From Methylobacterium platani (GTDB taxonomy: Bacteria; Pseudomonadota; Alphaproteobacteria; Rhizobiales; Beijerinckiaceae): a stretch of DNA of 64,000 nucleotides. How positions within the stretch are numbered: position 1 is the first letter of the stretch; each line of letters begins with the position of its first letter. The notes beneath the pieces were generated by a model. It saw nothing but the letters and a program-made list of their open reading frames with translations, had not been told where the DNA came from and did no database searches. Made by a program: the position numbers and the translations under genes. This document shows, in pieces, positions 1 to 9,100 of the stretch. The stretch is from NCBI RefSeq assembly GCF_001653715.1, contig NZ_LWHQ01000064.1, positions 1 to 64,000 of the forward strand, read 5' to 3'.

Positions 1-159
1 TCCGGGAAAGGGGGAGGCTCACGAGGATCGTCCGCCCCTATGGTCGGGCCGAGGTCGCGGTGTCGTGTACCGTGTCGCGCTGCAATCGCGAAGCTCTCTA
101 AGCCTTTGTCTCGCCGCATTTTCTTCGACGAACCGGTATCCGCTTCGTCGGAAAATTCT

Positions 160-1053
160 CTAGGGCAGTACCGGCCCGCCCCTCACCTGCGGCAGCAGGG
201 TTTCCACGACCCCCGGGGCGGGCGCGCCCGCCTTCCAGACGCACCAGGTCTCGGACCGGATCGGGGAGGGCGGGAGCGGCAGGCAGACGATGCCGGCGAC
301 CGCCCCCGCGAGGGATCGCGGCACCAGGGCGATGCCGGCCCCGTGGGCGACGAGCGCGGCGACCGTGAGCCAGTGGCGCACCTCGTGGCGCACCCGGGGC
401 AGGAAGCCCGCCAGGCGGCACAGGGCGATGATCGATTCGTAGTAGTCCGGCGAGACCGAGCGCGAGAAGAGGATGAAGTCCTCGTCCCGCAGGTCGATCA
501 GGCGCGCATCCCCCGCGCCGGCCGCCGCCATCGGGTGGTCCGCCGCGAGGCAGAGGACGAACGGCTCGGCGTGGAAGAGCGTGCCGTCGAGCCCGTCCGG
601 CCGCTCGCGCAGGTGGACGAAGCCGGCGTCGAGCTCGTCGTGCAGGAGCGCCTCGACCTGCTCGCCCGAGTTCATCTCCCGCAGGATGACCTCGAGGTCG
701 GGCGCCTGCGCCCGCATCGCCGTCACGATCCGCGGCAGGCCGCGATAGACCGTCGAGCCGGAGAACCCGATGCGCAGGCGCCCGCGCCGGCCCGCCGCGA
801 CGTCGCTCACCAGCAGGCGGGCCTCCGCGGCGCGCTGCAGGATCGCCTGCGCCTCCCGCTGCAGGGCCGCACCCGCCGGGGTCAGCGCCACCTGGCGGCT
901 CGTGCGGACGAACAGGGCCGCGCCGAGCTCCTCCTCGAGCTGGCGGATCGCGTGGCTGAGCGGCGGCTGCGACAGCGACAGCCGGCGCGCCGCCCGCCCG
1001 AAATGCCGCTCCTCCGCGAGCACCGCGAAGTAGCGCAACTGCCGAAGGTCCAT
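160..1053 (-). CDS. LysR-family transcriptional regulator
   Basis: A 297-residue LysR-type regulator of normal family length. The N-terminal winged helix-turn-helix (about residues 1-60, opening MDLRQLRYFAVLAEERHFGRA and containing the LSQPPLSHAIRQLEEELG recognition segment) is followed by a periplasmic-binding-protein-like effector domain. The ATG at 1053 fits the family start exactly. It is divergent from the acyl-CoA dehydrogenase at 1158, with 104 bp between them that hold two ATCGAT sites. It is therefore probably the local activator of the 1158-5353 genes in response to a pathway metabolite. The effector is unknown. Confidence 0.93.
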   Translation of the reverse strand: MDLRQLRYFAVLAEERHFGRAARRLSLSQPPLSHAIRQLEEELGAALFVRTSRQVALTPAGAALQREAQAILQRAAEARLLVSDVAAGRRGRLRIGFSGSTVYRGLPRIVTAMRAQAPDLEVILREMNSGEQVEALLHDELDAGFVHLRERPDGLDGTLFHAEPFVLCLAADHPMAAAGAGDARLIDLRDEDFILFSRSVSPDYYESIIALCRLAGFLPRVRHEVRHWLTVAALVAHGAGIALVPRSLAGAVAGIVCLPLPPSPIRSETWCVWKAGAPAPGVVETLLPQVRGGPVLP

Positions 1054-1157
1054 CCGCCGCCATCCGAAAGGTTCGTGTATCGATCAGGACAGGATCCGTA
1101 TTGGACACTATCGATCCGCCCCGCGATGCTCCAGCCCGACGAGACGGGAGGATCCGG
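1054..1157. promoter_or_regulatory. Divergent promoter region, LysR / acyl-CoA dehydrogenase
   Basis: This is a 104-bp gap between divergent starts. It contains two copies of the 6-bp palindrome ATCGAT (1079-1084 and 1110-1115), 31 bp apart, flanking the LysR side and the acyl-CoA dehydrogenase side. This spacing would suit a LysR-type recognition and activation site pair, but that role is inferred. A GGGAGG ribosome-binding site at 1145-1150 sits 7 nt ahead of the ATG at 1158. Confidence 0.4.
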
Positions 1158-2852
1158 ATGACGATGACGGCGCAGGTCGCAGGGGCGATCCCGGATTCCC
1201 GCGGCCTCAACCTGTACCGGGCGGACCGCGACGCGGCCGCCCTGTTCGGCTTCTACCTGCCGGAGGCACTGTTCCGGCACCTCGCGCCGCATCTCGACCG
1301 GCTCGGGGCGCTCGCCGGCGGTCCCCTCGACGACCTCGCCGCCACCGCCGACCGCAACCCGCCGGTCCTGCACCTGCGCCGGCGCACCGGCGAGGATTGC
1401 GCCGTGGTCGAGAAGCACCCGGCCTATGTCGAGATGGAGCGGCTCGCCTATTCCGAGTTCGGGCTCGCGGCCCTGTCGCATCGCGGCGGCGTGCTCGGCT
1501 GGCCCGAGCCGATGCCGCCCTCCGCCAAGTACGCCCTGACCTACCTGTTCGTGCAGGCCGAGTTCGGCCTGTGCTGCCCGGTCTCGATGACCGATTCGCT
1601 CACCCGCACGCTCAAGCGCTACGGCGATCCCGCCCTGGTCGAGCGCTATGTCGGCCGGCTCACCAGCCTCGACGTCGACGCGCTGGCGCAGGGCGCGATG
1701 TTCATGACCGAGCAGGGCGCCGGCTCGGACGTCGCCGCCACGGCGACCCTGGCCGAGGCGCGAGGCGACGGGACCTGGCGGCTCACCGGCGACAAGTGGT
1801 TCTGCTCGAACGCCGACGCCGACCTCGCCATGGTGCTGGCCCGCAGCGAGCCGGCGCCGGGGCTCAAGGGGGTGTCGCTGTTCCTGCTGCCGAAGGTGCG
1901 CCGCGACGGCCTGCCGAACGATTTTCGCATCCTGCGGCTGAAGGACAAGCTCGGCACCCGCTCGATGGCGAGCGGCGAGATCCGCCTGGAGGGGGCCGAG
2001 GCCTACCTCGTCGGCGAGCGCGGCCGCGGCTTCCACCAGATGGCCGACATGATCAACAACTCGCGCCTGTCGAACGGGATGCGGGCGGCCGGGCTGATGC
2101 GCCGGGCCACGACCGAGGCGCTGTTCACCGCCTGCCGCCGCCAGGCCTTCGGCCGCTCGCTGATCGCCCTGCCGCTGATGCGGCGCCAGCTCGCCAAGAT
2201 GCTGGTCTCGACCGAGCAGGCGCGCACGATGATGTTCCTCACCGCCGAGGCCCTCGACCGGGCCAACGGCGGCGACCCGGAGGCGGCGCGGCTCGCCCGC
2301 ATCCTCACGCCCCTCATCAAGTTCCGCGCCTGCCGCGACGCGCGGCGGGTCACCGGGGACGCCATGGAGGTGCGGGGCGGCTGCGGCTACATCGAGGAAT
2401 GGTCCGACCCGCGGCTGCTGCGCGACGCGCATCTCGGCTCGATCTGGGAGGGGACCTCGAACATCGTCGCCCTCGACGTCCTGCGGGCGATCACCCGCGA
2501 CGACGCGCTGCCGGCCCTGCGGGCGCATCTCGACGCGCTCCTCGACCAGGCGGGGCTCGACGCGACCCTCCGCGACGCCTTCGCGGCGGCCTCCGCGCGG
2601 GCCTGCGCCTTCGCGCAGGACGCCGCGCGGGCGGGCGCCGACACGCTGGCCCGGCAGGCGGCCTCCGCCCTCTACCACGCGGTGACCGCGGCGGGCCTCG
2701 CCCGGGAGGCGGCCTGCGCCGGCCTGCCCCACCGGGCGGCGCTCGCCCGCCTCGTCCTGATCCACCGGCTCGCGCCGCGCGATCCCCTCGGGGCCCCCGA
2801 CGACGCGGCGCTGATCGACCAGGTGCTCGACGCGGCGGCGGGGCCGGCGTAG
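1158..2852 (+). CDS. Acyl-CoA dehydrogenase, AidB-like subfamily
   Basis: A 564-residue FAD-dependent acyl-CoA dehydrogenase of the long AidB/isovaleryl-like type. It shows the MFMTEQGAGSDV FAD/substrate motif (compare MTEKQGGSDV in AidB), the KWFCSNADAD segment, and the C-terminal RGGCGYIEEW...GSIWEGTSNI region typical of the family. The reading frame opens upstream at 1101, but the ATG at 1158 has a good GGGAGG Shine-Dalgarno 7 nt away and begins the conserved protein, so I start there. Neighbours are a binding protein and a class III CoA-transferase, which suggests catabolism of an imported acid rather than alkylation response. The substrate is not predictable from sequence. Confidence 0.88.
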   Translation: MTMTAQVAGAIPDSRGLNLYRADRDAAALFGFYLPEALFRHLAPHLDRLGALAGGPLDDLAATADRNPPVLHLRRRTGEDCAVVEKHPAYVEMERLAYSEFGLAALSHRGGVLGWPEPMPPSAKYALTYLFVQAEFGLCCPVSMTDSLTRTLKRYGDPALVERYVGRLTSLDVDALAQGAMFMTEQGAGSDVAATATLAEARGDGTWRLTGDKWFCSNADADLAMVLARSEPAPGLKGVSLFLLPKVRRDGLPNDFRILRLKDKLGTRSMASGEIRLEGAEAYLVGERGRGFHQMADMINNSRLSNGMRAAGLMRRATTEALFTACRRQAFGRSLIALPLMRRQLAKMLVSTEQARTMMFLTAEALDRANGGDPEAARLARILTPLIKFRACRDARRVTGDAMEVRGGCGYIEEWSDPRLLRDAHLGSIWEGTSNIVALDVLRAITRDDALPALRAHLDALLDQAGLDATLRDAFAAASARACAFAQDAARAGADTLARQAASALYHAVTAAGLAREAACAGLPHRAALARLVLIHRLAPRDPLGAPDDAALIDQVLDAAAGPA

Positions 2853-2912
2853 CGGCGCCGCCCACCCGGGACGCCGCCGACAGTGACAACGACGAACGAC
2901 AGGGAGGATATC

Positions 2913-4151
2913 ATGCCAGTCGCCGCCAACCGGCGTCACCTGCTCGGCGGCCTCGCCGCCGCCTCGGTCGCCCCGCTCCTGCCCCGGCCCGCCCGGGCGG
3001 CGACCCCGCCGATCCGGATCGGCGTCCTCACCGACATGGCCGGGCCCTACTCGGAGGATAGCGGGCGCGGGTCGGTCGTGGCGGCGCAGCTCGCCATCGA
3101 GGATTTCGCCAGGATCGATCCGGGCCTCAGGGTCGAGCTGATCTCCGGCGACATGCAGGGCAAGCCCGACGTCGCCTCGGCGCTCGCCTCGGCCTGGTAC
3201 GACCGCGACGGGATCGACCTCATCGTCGACCTGCCGGTCTCCTCGGCGGCCCTCGCCGTCGCGCATGTCGCGCGCCAGAAGGACAAGGCGGCGATCCTCA
3301 ATCCCGGCACCTCGGACCTGTCGGGCAAAGCCTGCAGCCCCAACCACGTCCACTGGGCCTTCGACACCTACGCGCTCGCCAACTCGACCGGGCGGGCGAT
3401 CCTCGCCGGCGGCGGTCGGTCCTGGTACTTCGTCCAGGCGGACTACGCCTTCGGAGCGGCGCTCGCCGCCGATACCGGGCGGATCGTCGCCGAGCAGGGC
3501 GGCACGGTGAAGGGTACCGTGCGCTATCCCTTCCCGGGCACGATGGATTTCGCCTCGTTCCTGCTCCAGGCCCAGGCCTCGGGGGCGCAGGTGGTCGCCT
3601 TCGCCAATGCGGGGGCGGACGCGGCGAACTGCATCAAGCAGGCCGGCGAGTTCGGCCTGACCCAGGGCGGGCAGAAGCTCGCCTCGCTGCTCTGCTTCAT
3701 CCCGCAGATCCACGGCATCGGGCTGCAGGCGGCGCAGGGGCTGCTGCTGACGGAGGGGTTCTACTGGGACCTCAACGACCGCACCCGGGCGTTCTCGAAG
3801 CGCTACGGCGCCCGGATGGACGGGCAGATGCCCTGCACGATCCAGGTCGGCTGCTACTCGGGCGTGCTGCACTACCTCAAGGCGGTCGCCGCGATGGGCG
3901 TCGAGGCGGCCCGCGCCAGCGGCGCCGCGGCGGTGCGGCAGATGAAGCAGATCCCCACCGACGACGACGTCTTCGGGCAGGGCCGGGTGCGCGAGGACGG
4001 GCGCAAGATCCACGACATGCACCTGTTCGAGGTGAAGACGCCGGCCCAATCCACGTCGTCCTGGGACCTCTACCGGCTGGTGCGCACGACCCCGGGCGAG
4101 CAGGCCTTCCGGCCGCTCGCCGAGGGCCAGTGCCCGATGGTGCGGTCGTGA
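2913..4151 (+). CDS. Branched-chain-type ABC transporter substrate-binding protein
   Basis: A 412-residue periplasmic ligand-binding protein of the Leu/Ile/Val-binding class (peripla_BP_6 type). It has a signal peptide with a twin-arginine-like NRRHLLGG motif, a hydrophobic stretch and a probable cleavage after PRPARA. The mature part opens TPPIRIGVLTDMAGPYSEDSG, typical of this class. A GTG opens the frame at 2883, but the ATG at 2913 is preceded by AGGGAGG (2901-2907) and starts the signal peptide. No permease or ATPase of this class lies beside it, so it may be an orphan binding protein serving a distant Liv-type transporter. Its stop overlaps the next gene. Confidence 0.88.
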   Translation: MPVAANRRHLLGGLAAASVAPLLPRPARAATPPIRIGVLTDMAGPYSEDSGRGSVVAAQLAIEDFARIDPGLRVELISGDMQGKPDVASALASAWYDRDGIDLIVDLPVSSAALAVAHVARQKDKAAILNPGTSDLSGKACSPNHVHWAFDTYALANSTGRAILAGGGRSWYFVQADYAFGAALAADTGRIVAEQGGTVKGTVRYPFPGTMDFASFLLQAQASGAQVVAFANAGADAANCIKQAGEFGLTQGGQKLASLLCFIPQIHGIGLQAAQGLLLTEGFYWDLNDRTRAFSKRYGARMDGQMPCTIQVGCYSGVLHYLKAVAAMGVEAARASGAAAVRQMKQIPTDDDVFGQGRVREDGRKIHDMHLFEVKTPAQSTSSWDLYRLVRTTPGEQAFRPLAEGQCPMVRS

Positions 4152-5353
4152 GCGCGCCGGCCATGACCCCTGACCTTACGGAATCCGGCACGCCGGCCGG
4201 CGCCCTCGCCGGGATCCGGGTGATCGACCTCTCGCGGGTCCTCGGCGGGCCGTACTGCACGCAGATCCTCGGCGACCACGGCGCCGACGTGATCAAGGTC
4301 GAGCCGCCCGGCGGCGACGAGACCCGCGGCTGGGGACCGCCGTTCCGGGACGGCACCGCCTCCTACTTCCAGGGCGCGAACCGCAACAAGCGCGCGATCG
4401 TCCTCGACCTCGCGGCCGAGCCCGGGCGCGACCTCCTGCGCGCGCTGCTCGCCGACGCCGACGTGCTGGTGGAGAACTTCAAGCCCGGCACCCTCGAGCG
4501 CTGGGGTTTCCCGCGCGCGGTACTGGAGGCCGAGTTCCCGCGCCTCGTCCATTGCCGGATCTCGGGCTTCGGCGCCGACGGGCCGCTCGGCGGGCTGCCC
4601 GGCTACGATGCCTGCGCGCAGGCGATGGCCGGCCTGATGAGCGTCAACGGCGAGGCCGGCGGCGCGCCGACCCGGGTCGGGCTGCCGGTCGTCGACATGG
4701 CGACCGGCCTCAACGCGGTGATCGGCATCGCCTTCGCGCTCTACGAGCGCGAGCGCAGCGGGCGAGGCCAGTTCGTCGACGCCACGCTCTACGACTGCGC
4801 GATCTCGCTCCTGCATCCGCACGCCGCGAACGTCTTCATGAACGGCCGCGTCCCCGGCCGGACCGGCAACGCGCATCCGAACATCGCCCCCTACGAGACC
4901 CTGCCGACCGCCGAGGGCGAGATCTTCCTGGCGATCGGCAACGACCGGCAATTCGCCGGCCTCGTCCGGCTCCTCGGCGTCCCGGACCTGGCGCAGGAGC
5001 CGGACTTCGCCTCCAACGCCGCGCGGCTCGCGAACCGCGAGCGGCTGCGGGCGGCGCTCGCCGAGCGGCTGCGCGACCACCGGGCGGCAGTGCTCGCCCA
5101 GACCCTGCTCGAGGCCGGCATCCCGGCGGCGGCGGTGTCGGATGTCGGCGCGGTGCTCGCCCATCCCCACACCCGTCACCGCGGCATGGTGGTCGAGCGC
5201 GACGGCTACCAGGGGCTCGGCCCCCCGGTGAAGCTCTCGCGCACCCCCGCCAGCGTGCGCCGCCCGCCCCCGCGCCTCGACGAGCATGCCGAGGAGGTGC
5301 TCGGCCCCTACCGGGCGCGGCGGGGCGGTGGCGACGGTTCGCCCGAGGGGTGA
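4148..5353 (+). CDS. CaiB/BaiF (class III) CoA-transferase
   Basis: A class III CoA-transferase of about 401 residues that moves CoA between acyl-CoA and a free carboxylate. Family motifs are clear: IRVIDLSRVLGGPYCTQILGD, then ADVIKVEPPGGDETRGWGPP, NRNKRAIVLDL, and the ENFKPGTLERWG segment. The conserved nucleophile Asp region is in the GLPVVDMATGLNA stretch. I place the start at the GTG 4148, which overlaps the TGA of the binding-protein gene (GTGA coupling). An in-frame GTG at 4130 and an ATG at 4163 are alternatives. It is probably co-transcribed with the acyl-CoA dehydrogenase and the binding protein. Confidence 0.88.
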   Translation: MSAPAMTPDLTESGTPAGALAGIRVIDLSRVLGGPYCTQILGDHGADVIKVEPPGGDETRGWGPPFRDGTASYFQGANRNKRAIVLDLAAEPGRDLLRALLADADVLVENFKPGTLERWGFPRAVLEAEFPRLVHCRISGFGADGPLGGLPGYDACAQAMAGLMSVNGEAGGAPTRVGLPVVDMATGLNAVIGIAFALYERERSGRGQFVDATLYDCAISLLHPHAANVFMNGRVPGRTGNAHPNIAPYETLPTAEGEIFLAIGNDRQFAGLVRLLGVPDLAQEPDFASNAARLANRERLRAALAERLRDHRAAVLAQTLLEAGIPAAAVSDVGAVLAHPHTRHRGMVVERDGYQGLGPPVKLSRTPASVRRPPPRLDEHAEEVLGPYRARRGGGDGSPEG

Positions 5354-5382
5354 ACTGGAGGCCGACCGACGCCGTCGTGACG

Positions 5383-5558
5383 CGCCCCCCTTTCCCGGAC
5401 GACTGACGCGGTAGCGGAAGGAGATCCGGGATCCAGGGGAGGCGTGCCGCGTAGCGGCTCCATTTCTGCAACGTTGCAGACAGGCGGACGCTTCGCGACG
5501 TCTTGTGCTGGATCCCGGATCACCTTCCACTGCGTTGCAGTCGCCCGGGAAAGGGCGG
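5383..5558. repeat. Nested inverted-repeat element between convergent genes
   Basis: A roughly 176-bp non-coding palindromic element sits between the convergent CoA-transferase and TRAP permease genes. The inner arms are 5416-5436 and 5508-5528 (GGAAGGAGATCCGGGATCCAG against its near-perfect reverse complement). The outer arms are about 5385-5398 (CCCCCCTTTCCCGG) and 5545-5558 (CCGGGAAAGGGCGG). A self-palindrome TGCAACGTTGCA lies inside at 5467-5478. It looks like a dispersed REP/MITE-type unit that may double as a bidirectional terminator. The first bases of the window (TCCGGGAAAGGGGGAGG) resemble its right edge, so another copy may lie just to the left. Confidence 0.6.
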
Positions 5559-5583
5559 AGGGCCCGATGAAAGGACGAAAGCC

Positions 5584-6867
5584 TCACATCCGCGACGGCA
5601 GCCACAGGATGATCGACGGGAACGCCACCAGGATGGCGATGGCGATCAGGTGGGCGACGAAGTGCGGCCAGATGCCGTGGAAGACGTCCGAGACCGGGCG
5701 GTTGGCGTAGCGCGCGACGATGAAGCAGTTGAGCCCGATCGGCGGCGTGATCATCCCGACCTCGGCGGTGACGATCTTGACGACCCCGAACCACAACGGG
5801 TCGAAGCCGAGGCTCTTGATCAGGGGCAGCACGATCGGGACGGTGAGGACCAGGATCGCGATCTGGTCCATGAACGAGCCGAGCACGATGTAGCCGCACA
5901 GGATCAGCGTGATGACGACCCAGCGCGAGACGTCGAGGGCGCCGACCCAGCTCACCAGCCCCTGCGTCACCTGCGTGATGGTGAAGAAGTAGCCGAAGAT
6001 GCTGGCCCCGACCAGGATCATGGTGATCATGCAGGTGCCCTGCGCGGCGTGCTGGAACGCCTTCACGCCGGTGGCGACATCGAGCTTGCGCCGGTGCAGG
6101 GCGAGGAAGAAGGCACCCAGCGCGCCGAAGGCCGAGGCCTCGGTCGGGGTGGCGACGCCGGTATAGATCACCCCGGTCACGATCCCGAACAGCACCAGCA
6201 TCGGGCCGACGGCCTTCAAGAGCCGCAGCTTGTCGGCGAGGGCGACGCCCTTCACCGTCGGGGCCCGGCGCGGATCCTCCCAGACGAGGAGCAGGATGGT
6301 CAGCATGATCGTCGCGGTGACGAGGATCGCCGGGATGATGCCGCTGACGAGCAGCTTGCCGACGTTCACCTCGGCGAGCAGGCCGTAGATGACGAGGGCG
6401 ACGCTCGTCGGCAGCAGCATCGACAGGGTGCCGGAGATCGCCACGACGCCGGACGCCATGCGCGGCTCGTAGCCCTGCCTGAGCATCGCCGGCAGCGAGG
6501 TCGAGGACAGGGTGGCGGCGGACGCCGTGCTCGAGCCGCAGATCGCCCCGAATCCGGCGCCGGCGAGCGCGGTCGCCATGCCGAGCCCGCCCGGGATGCG
6601 GCCGACCCAGGCGGCCGCGGCCCGGAACAGGTCGTCGGCGACGCCGCTGACGAGGACCAGCTCGGCCATCAGCAGGAACATCGGGATCGTCAGGAGCTCG
6701 TAGGAGCCCACGACGGAGAGCGGCGAGGTCTGCAGGATGCCCGTCACCATGTCGGTGCCGCCGAGCGCCCACAGGCCGGCGGCGCCCGAGACCGCCATGG
6801 CGAACCCGACCGGTAGCCCGATCGCCAGCAGTGCGAACAGGGCGAGGACGACGGCGGCGACGATCAT
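5584..6867 (-). CDS. TRAP transporter large permease (DctM family)
   Basis: A 427-residue inner-membrane transporter, normal for DctM (about 12-13 membrane segments), catalysing ion-coupled uptake of an organic acid. It opens MIVAAVVLALFALLAIGLP and shows the family signatures SYELLTIPMFLLMAELVL, GFGAICGSSTASAATLSS, TPTEASAFGALGAF and EVGMITPPIGLNCFI. A longer upstream reading of the same frame is spurious. The true ATG at 6867 overlaps the TGA of the small permease gene (ATGA), which shows translational coupling. It is the last gene of the IclR-TRAP-CoA cluster. Confidence 0.95.
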   Translation of the reverse strand: MIVAAVVLALFALLAIGLPVGFAMAVSGAAGLWALGGTDMVTGILQTSPLSVVGSYELLTIPMFLLMAELVLVSGVADDLFRAAAAWVGRIPGGLGMATALAGAGFGAICGSSTASAATLSSTSLPAMLRQGYEPRMASGVVAISGTLSMLLPTSVALVIYGLLAEVNVGKLLVSGIIPAILVTATIMLTILLLVWEDPRRAPTVKGVALADKLRLLKAVGPMLVLFGIVTGVIYTGVATPTEASAFGALGAFFLALHRRKLDVATGVKAFQHAAQGTCMITMILVGASIFGYFFTITQVTQGLVSWVGALDVSRWVVITLILCGYIVLGSFMDQIAILVLTVPIVLPLIKSLGFDPLWFGVVKIVTAEVGMITPPIGLNCFIVARYANRPVSDVFHGIWPHFVAHLIAIAILVAFPSIILWLPSRM

Positions 6868-7436
6868 TCGAACCCTCGTTGGGCGATGGCCTCGGCCGAG
6901 CCGGCGATGGCGGGAAGCGCGAGCACCTCGCGGCCGGTGGCGAGGGAGACGGCGTGGCAGGTCCCCGACAGGACGAGGCGGAGCGTCAGCAGCCCGGCGC
7001 CGAGGGGCATGAAGGCGATCGAGGCCCAGGTCGGCCAGGGGTAGCTGCCGGCGAGCACGTCGCCGGCCTGGTAGGCCTCGATCGCCCGGTCGGCCCCGGC
7101 CTTGGTCAGGACGGCGAAGAACGCCGCCGAGAGGGCGCAGATCACCACCTCGCAGGCGTAGCGGCCGCGCCGCGGCAGCACGTGGTGCAGGAGGTCGACG
7201 TTGATGTGGCCGTTGACCGCGAAGGTGCGCGACAGGGCGAGGAAGAACAGCGCCACGATGACGTAGAGCGAGATGACGTCGTAGGACCAGCCGAACGGCC
7301 GGTTGAGCAGGTAGCGCATGCCGACGTCGATGCCGACGATCCACATGATGGCGAACAGCGCGAGCGCCGACAGCCACGAGGCGGCGACCTCGACGCCCGC
7401 GAGCCCCCGGTCGAGGCGGCGCAAGGCGGCGATCAC
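6864..7436 (-). CDS. TRAP transporter small permease (DctQ family)
   Basis: A 190-residue four-helix membrane subunit that partners the DctM protein. Family landmarks are the first helix WLSALALFAIMWIVGIDVGMRYLLNRPFG (in part) and the later segments YPWPTWASIAFMPLGAGLLTLRL. The start is the GTG at 7436, which overlaps the TGA of the MaoC gene by four bases (GTGA). The far larger open frame around it is a shadow of neighbouring genes. It is coupled at both ends, so it is firmly part of this operon. Confidence 0.92.
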   Translation of the reverse strand: MIAALRRLDRGLAGVEVAASWLSALALFAIMWIVGIDVGMRYLLNRPFGWSYDVISLYVIVALFFLALSRTFAVNGHINVDLLHHVLPRRGRYACEVVICALSAAFFAVLTKAGADRAIEAYQAGDVLAGSYPWPTWASIAFMPLGAGLLTLRLVLSGTCHAVSLATGREVLALPAIAGSAEAIAQRGFE

Positions 7437-7906
7437 GGCGCGGCCCGCCGGCGCATGAGCCGCAGCGGCGTGTAGGTCACCACCGTCTCTCCGCGCTGGT
7501 TGACGACGTGGTTCGTCGTCCGCACCAGGCCGCGATCGGGCTTCGAGGTCGGGCGCAGCTCGCTCACCTCGCATTCGAGGCGCATCGTGTCGCCGACGAG
7601 GGTGGGGGCGTGGACCGTGAACCCGGCCTCCAGGAAGGCGAGGCCGGTGCCCTGCATGAAGGCGGTGAGCAGCCCCTCGGCGAAGGAATAGACGAGCGCG
7701 CCCGGCACCACCCGACCCTTGATCGCCATGTCGTCGCGCTCGGCGGCGTTGGTGAACAGCTCCTCGGTCAGCCAGGTGAGATTGACGAAGGCGGACAGGT
7801 CGGCCTCGGTGATCGTGCGCCCGGCGGTGTGGAACCAGGCGCCGACCGAAAGATCGTCCCAGTAGAGCCCGGTCCCGAGGCGCAGGCCCCGTCTCTCGCC
7901 ACTCAT
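7433..7906 (-). CDS. MaoC-family (R)-specific enoyl-CoA hydratase
   Basis: A 157-residue hot-dog-fold protein related to MaoC/mesaconyl-CoA-hydratase-like dehydratases. It has the DLSVGAWFHTAGRTITEADLSAF opening segment (in part), the hydratase region around residues 25-50, and a PTLVGDTMRLECEV core strand. It should add water to the double bond produced by the adjacent acyl-CoA dehydrogenase. It is separated by 15 nt from the upstream acyl-CoA dehydrogenase gene and overlaps DctQ downstream. Its true substrate (straight-chain, methyl-branched or dicarboxylic enoyl-CoA) cannot be read from sequence. Confidence 0.88.
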   Translation of the reverse strand: MSGERRGLRLGTGLYWDDLSVGAWFHTAGRTITEADLSAFVNLTWLTEELFTNAAERDDMAIKGRVVPGALVYSFAEGLLTAFMQGTGLAFLEAGFTVHAPTLVGDTMRLECEVSELRPTSKPDRGLVRTTNHVVNQRGETVVTYTPLRLMRRRAAP

Positions 7907-7921
7907 CGAGAATCCCTCCTC

Positions 7922-9088
7922 TCAATAAGACTTGGGCAGGCCGAGGACCTTCTCGGCGATGAAGCACAGGATCAGCTGCGGGCTGACCGGGGCGATGCGG
8001 GTGATCATCACCTCGCGCAGGTAGCGCTCGACCTGGTACTCGCGGGCGTAGCCGAAGCCGCCATGGCTCATCACGGCGCGCTCGCAGGCCTCGAACCCGG
8101 CCTCGCCGGCGAGGTACTTGGCGGTGTTGGCCATCGGGCCTGCGGGCTTGCCGGAATCGAAGTGCCAGGCCGCCGACAGGGTCGCGAGCCAGGCGGCCTC
8201 GAGCTTCATCCAGCTCTCGGCCAGCGGGTGCTGGATCGCCTGGTTCTGCCCGATCGGCCGGTCGAACACGACCCGGTCCTTGGCGTAGGCGACGGCCCGG
8301 GCGAGCGCGGCGCGGCCGAGCCCGACCGCCTCGGCGGCGATCAGGATGCGCTCGGCGTTCATCCCGTGCAGGATGTAGCGGAAGCCCTCGCCCTCCTCGC
8401 CGATGCGGTCCTCGACCGGGATCTCGAAGTCGTCGAAGAACACCTGGTTGGTGTCGACGCACTTGCGGCCCATCTTGTCGATCTCGCGCGCCTCGACCCG
8501 GTCGCGGTCGATCCGGCAGTAGAACAGGCTCAGGCCGTCGGCCGGCCGCTTCGTCTGCTCGATCGGGGTGGTGCGGGCGAGCAGCAGCATCCGGTCGGCG
8601 ACCTGGGCGGTCGAGATCCAGACCTTCTGGCCGTTGACGACGTAGCGGTCGCCCCGCCGCTCGGCCCGGGTCCTGAGCCGGGTGGTGTCGAGCCCGGTAT
8701 TGGGCTCGGTCACGGCAAAGCACGCCTTGTGCTCGCCGGCGATCAGCGGGGGCAGCATGCGCCGCTTCTGCGCCTCGGTGCCGAACACCACGACCGGGTT
8801 GAGCCCGAAGATGTTCATGTGCACCGCCGAGGCGCCCGACATGCCGGCCCCCGATTCGGCGATCGCCCCCATCATGATCGCGGCCTCCGCGATGCCGAGG
8901 CCCACGCCGCCATAGGCCTCCGGGATGCAGATGCCGAGCCAGCCGTCGCGGGCGAGCGCGGCGTGGAACTCGTCCGGGAAGCCGCCGTGCCGGTCGCGCT
9001 CGGTCCAGTACGCATCGCCGAAGCGGCCGCACAGGGTCAGGATGGCGGAGCGGATGCTCTCCTGCTGCTCCGACAGGGCGAAGTCCAT
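7922..9088 (-). CDS. Acyl-CoA dehydrogenase (short/medium-chain type)
   Basis: A 388-residue canonical acyl-CoA dehydrogenase. It opens MDFALSEQQESIRSAILTLC, has PEAYGGVGLGIAEAA, the CFAVTEPNTGLDTTRL flavin/substrate motif, YVVNGQKVWIS, and the terminal segment with HGGFGYAREYQVERYLREV. It is probably soluble and passes electrons to ETF. It lies between the CoA-transferase (12-nt gap) and MaoC genes, so the series reads as activation, oxidation and hydration. It is much shorter and quite different from the AidB-like paralogue at 1158. Confidence 0.93.
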   Translation of the reverse strand: MDFALSEQQESIRSAILTLCGRFGDAYWTERDRHGGFPDEFHAALARDGWLGICIPEAYGGVGLGIAEAAIMMGAIAESGAGMSGASAVHMNIFGLNPVVVFGTEAQKRRMLPPLIAGEHKACFAVTEPNTGLDTTRLRTRAERRGDRYVVNGQKVWISTAQVADRMLLLARTTPIEQTKRPADGLSLFYCRIDRDRVEAREIDKMGRKCVDTNQVFFDDFEIPVEDRIGEEGEGFRYILHGMNAERILIAAEAVGLGRAALARAVAYAKDRVVFDRPIGQNQAIQHPLAESWMKLEAAWLATLSAAWHFDSGKPAGPMANTAKYLAGEAGFEACERAVMSHGGFGYAREYQVERYLREVMITRIAPVSPQLILCFIAEKVLGLPKSY

Positions 9089-9100
9089 GGCGGTTTCCTT

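Noticed and set aside
40..1161. A 373-residue plus-strand open frame covering the LysR gene
   Set aside because: It is the complement of a well-supported LysR gene and reads as low-complexity Arg/Pro sequence.
2883..2912. Earlier GTG start for the binding protein
   Set aside because: The extension of ten residues precedes the signal peptide, and the AGGGAGG ribosome site matches the ATG at 2913.
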